A stretch of DNA of 64,000 bases, taken from positions 107,870 through 171,869 of the forward strand of contig NZ_AUIO01000004.1 of the NCBI RefSeq assembly GCF_000423745.1, read 5' to 3'. The notes below the pieces were generated by a model. That model was not told the DNA's origin. It ran no database searches and worked only from the letters and a program-made list of their open reading frames with translations. Numbering within the stretch: the first letter of the stretch is position 1; each line of letters begins with the position of its first letter. Origin of the DNA: Streptococcus plurextorum DSM 22810 (lineage in GTDB: Bacteria; Bacillota; Bacilli; Lactobacillales; Streptococcaceae). Of this stretch, positions 62,363-64,000 are shown piece by piece. The position numbers and the translations under genes were made by a program.

Positions 62363-63865
62363 ATGAATAAACGCGTAAAAATCGTTGCAACACTTGGTCC
62401 TGCGGTAGAATTCCGTGGCGGAAAAAAATTCGGTGACTCTGGTTACTGGGGTGAAAGCCTTGATGTCGAAGCTTCAGCACAAAAAATTGCTGAACTCATC
62501 AAAGAAGGTGCTAACGTTTTCCGTTTCAACTTCTCGCACGGTGATCACGCAGAGCAAGGTGCTCGTATGGCTACAGTACGTCGCGCTGAAGAAATTGCAG
62601 GGCAAAAAGTAGGTTTCCTTCTTGATACTAAAGGTCCAGAAATCCGTACAGAATTGTTCGAGTCTGGTGAAGGTGAGTACTCATACAAAACGGGTGAAGT
62701 GATTCGCGTTGCGACTAAACAAGGAATCAAATCAACTCGCGATGTGATTGCTTTGAACGTTGCGGGCGCACTTGATGTTTTTGATGACGTTGAAATTGGT
62801 AAACAAGTTCTTATCGATGATGGTAAACTTGGTCTTAAAGTTATCGAAAAAGATGCAGCAAAACGTGAATTTGTTGTCGAAGTTGAAAACGACGGCGTTA
62901 TCGCAAAACAAAAAGGTGTTAACATCCCTTACACTAAAATTCCTTTCCCAGCGCTTGCTGAGCGTGATGATGCGGATATCCGTTTCGGTCTTGAGCAAGG
63001 ACTTAACTTTATCGCGATTTCATTTGTACGTACAGCACAAGATGTTGAGTCAGTCCGTGCGATCCTTAAAGAAACTGGTAATGAGCACGTTCAACTCTTC
63101 TCAAAAATCGAAAACCAACAAGGTATCGACAACATTGATGAAATCATCGAAGCTTCAGACGGTATCATGATTGCTCGTGGTGACATGGGTATCGAAGTAC
63201 CATTTGAAATGGTTCCAGTTTACCAAAAAATGATTATCACTAAAGTGAATGCGGCTGGTAAAGCTGTTATCACAGCGACAAACATGCTTGAAACCATGAC
63301 TGATAAGCCACGTGCGACACGTTCAGAAATCTCCGACGTCTTCAACGCTGTTATCGATGGTACAGATGCGACAATGCTTTCAGGGGAATCTGCAAATGGT
63401 AAGTACCCAGTTGAGTCAGTTCGCACTATGGCAACAACAAGCAAAAACGCTCAAACACTGCTTAATGAGTATGGCCGTCTTAATTCAGACAAATTTGAGC
63501 GTAACGGTAAAACAGATGTTGTGGCTTCTGCTGTTAAAGATGCGACACGTTCAATGGACATTAAATTGATTGTTGCATTGACAGAATCAGGTAACACAGC
63601 ACGTCTTATTTCAAAATACCGTCCAGATGCAGACATCTTGGCAGTTACTTTTGATGAGAAAACACAAAAATCATTGATGATTAACTGGGGTGTTATTCCA
63701 GTTGTAACAGAAAAACCAGCTTCAACAGATGATATGTTTGAAGTAGCTGAAAAAGCTGCTATTGCATCAGGTCTCGTTGAATCAGGCGATAACATTGTTA
63801 TCGTTGCTGGTGTTCCAGTTGGTTCAGGTGGAACAAATACTATGCGCATCCGCACAGTGAAATAA
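62363..63865 (+). CDS. pyk: Pyruvate kinase
   Basis: Converts phosphoenolpyruvate to pyruvate; 500 residues. KIVATLGPAVE, FRFNFSHGDH, DTKGPEIRTE, and the active-site stretch GDMGIEVPFEMVPVYQK are clear; the C-terminal allosteric domain ends RIRTVK. I use the ATG at 62363, ten bases after AGGAG; the ATG at 62354 is only one base from that site. Codon use is highly biased, as for eno. Confidence 0.97.
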   Translation: MNKRVKIVATLGPAVEFRGGKKFGDSGYWGESLDVEASAQKIAELIKEGANVFRFNFSHGDHAEQGARMATVRRAEEIAGQKVGFLLDTKGPEIRTELFESGEGEYSYKTGEVIRVATKQGIKSTRDVIALNVAGALDVFDDVEIGKQVLIDDGKLGLKVIEKDAAKREFVVEVENDGVIAKQKGVNIPYTKIPFPALAERDDADIRFGLEQGLNFIAISFVRTAQDVESVRAILKETGNEHVQLFSKIENQQGIDNIDEIIEASDGIMIARGDMGIEVPFEMVPVYQKMIITKVNAAGKAVITATNMLETMTDKPRATRSEISDVFNAVIDGTDATMLSGESANGKYPVESVRTMATTSKNAQTLLNEYGRLNSDKFERNGKTDVVASAVKDATRSMDIKLIVALTESGNTARLISKYRPDADILAVTFDEKTQKSLMINWGVIPVVTEKPASTDDMFEVAEKAAIASGLVESGDNIVIVAGVPVGSGGTNTMRIRTVK

Positions 63866-63881
63866 TCCTTATGACACTAAG

Positions 63882-63910
63882 ATACCGCTAGATAGACCTA
63901 GCGGTATTTT
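63882..63910 (+). terminator. Terminator of pfkA-pyk
   Basis: ATACCGCTAG (63882-63891) pairs with CTAGCGGTAT (63898-63907), then T residues. Confidence 0.85.
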
Positions 63911-63951
63911 GGCTCATTGTCAACTGTAGTGGGTGACTTATAACTAAGCAC

Positions 63952-63980
63952 GAGAGAGAATCAAATTGGTTCTCTCTCTT
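63952..63980. terminator. Second terminator-like hairpin at the right edge
   Basis: GAGAGAGAA (63952-63960) pairs with TTCTCTCTC (63970-63978). There is no long T-run. It may back up the pyk terminator or belong to a convergent gene beyond the window. Confidence 0.45.
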
Positions 63981-64000
63981 TGCATGTTCAAAGCGATGAG

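Overview
The window reads as chromosome of a low-GC streptococcus, most likely Streptococcus suis or a close relative. The core genes (leuS, polA, pyrH-frr, eno, dnaE-pfkA-pyk, a dacA-type PBP) are streptococcal in sequence and order. Genes start with AGGAGG-type ribosome sites, extended -10 (TGnTATAAT) promoters are common, and a CiaR-type promoter drives a csRNA. Species is inferred from recognition, not from a search.

Layout. 1-4112: a DtxR-type metal regulator (partial) diverges from troABCD, a Mn/Zn ABC importer. 4349-10689: an AraC/MsmR regulator diverges from an alpha-galactoside operon (binding lipoprotein, two permeases, GH36 alpha-galactosidase) with no ATPase of its own. 10860-13575: leuS, then a csRNA gene. 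13686-16265: a three-gene redox operon (membrane-anchored flavinylated protein, ApbE flavin transferase, and a NOX-like di-heme membrane oxidoreductase). 16622-24335: a CoA-binding protein, a lipoprotein, polA, pyrH, frr, cvfB and a ketopantoate reductase-like gene. 24695-35704: one 11-kb gene for a 3669-residue surface zinc metalloprotease with two complete M26 catalytic units. 35807-40461: DUF2785 protein, PBP3/DacA, NUDIX, YueI-like protein and eno.

40447-51489 is an 11-kb mobile element in the 3' end of eno, bounded by a 15-bp direct repeat that includes the eno stop codon. It has an integrase, a CI/Cro-like switch, small early genes, a DnaD-like initiator, a DnaC-like loader and a terminase small subunit but no structural genes, which is the plan of a phage-inducible chromosomal island (PICI). 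Its right end carries cargo: a HigBA toxin-antitoxin pair, a 401-residue protein whose N-terminus matches the proteasome/HslV Ntn-hydrolase active site (Thr2, Asp18, Lys38), and a coupled 55-residue protein. The last two are the best candidate for an undescribed system.

51490-53383 looks like the decayed right end of a second, related island: a broken copy of the same HTH gene, a second copy of the same tRNA-like RNA gene, a different toxin-antitoxin pair (RelBE) and a 64-bp perfect repeat of the post-eno terminator block. A HAD hydrolase gene sits inside it. Then come a small two-peptide bacteriocin locus (53630-54242), a CNNM/CorC-type membrane protein, a YtrA-type regulator with its ABC transporter on the minus strand, and finally dnaE, pfkA and pyk.
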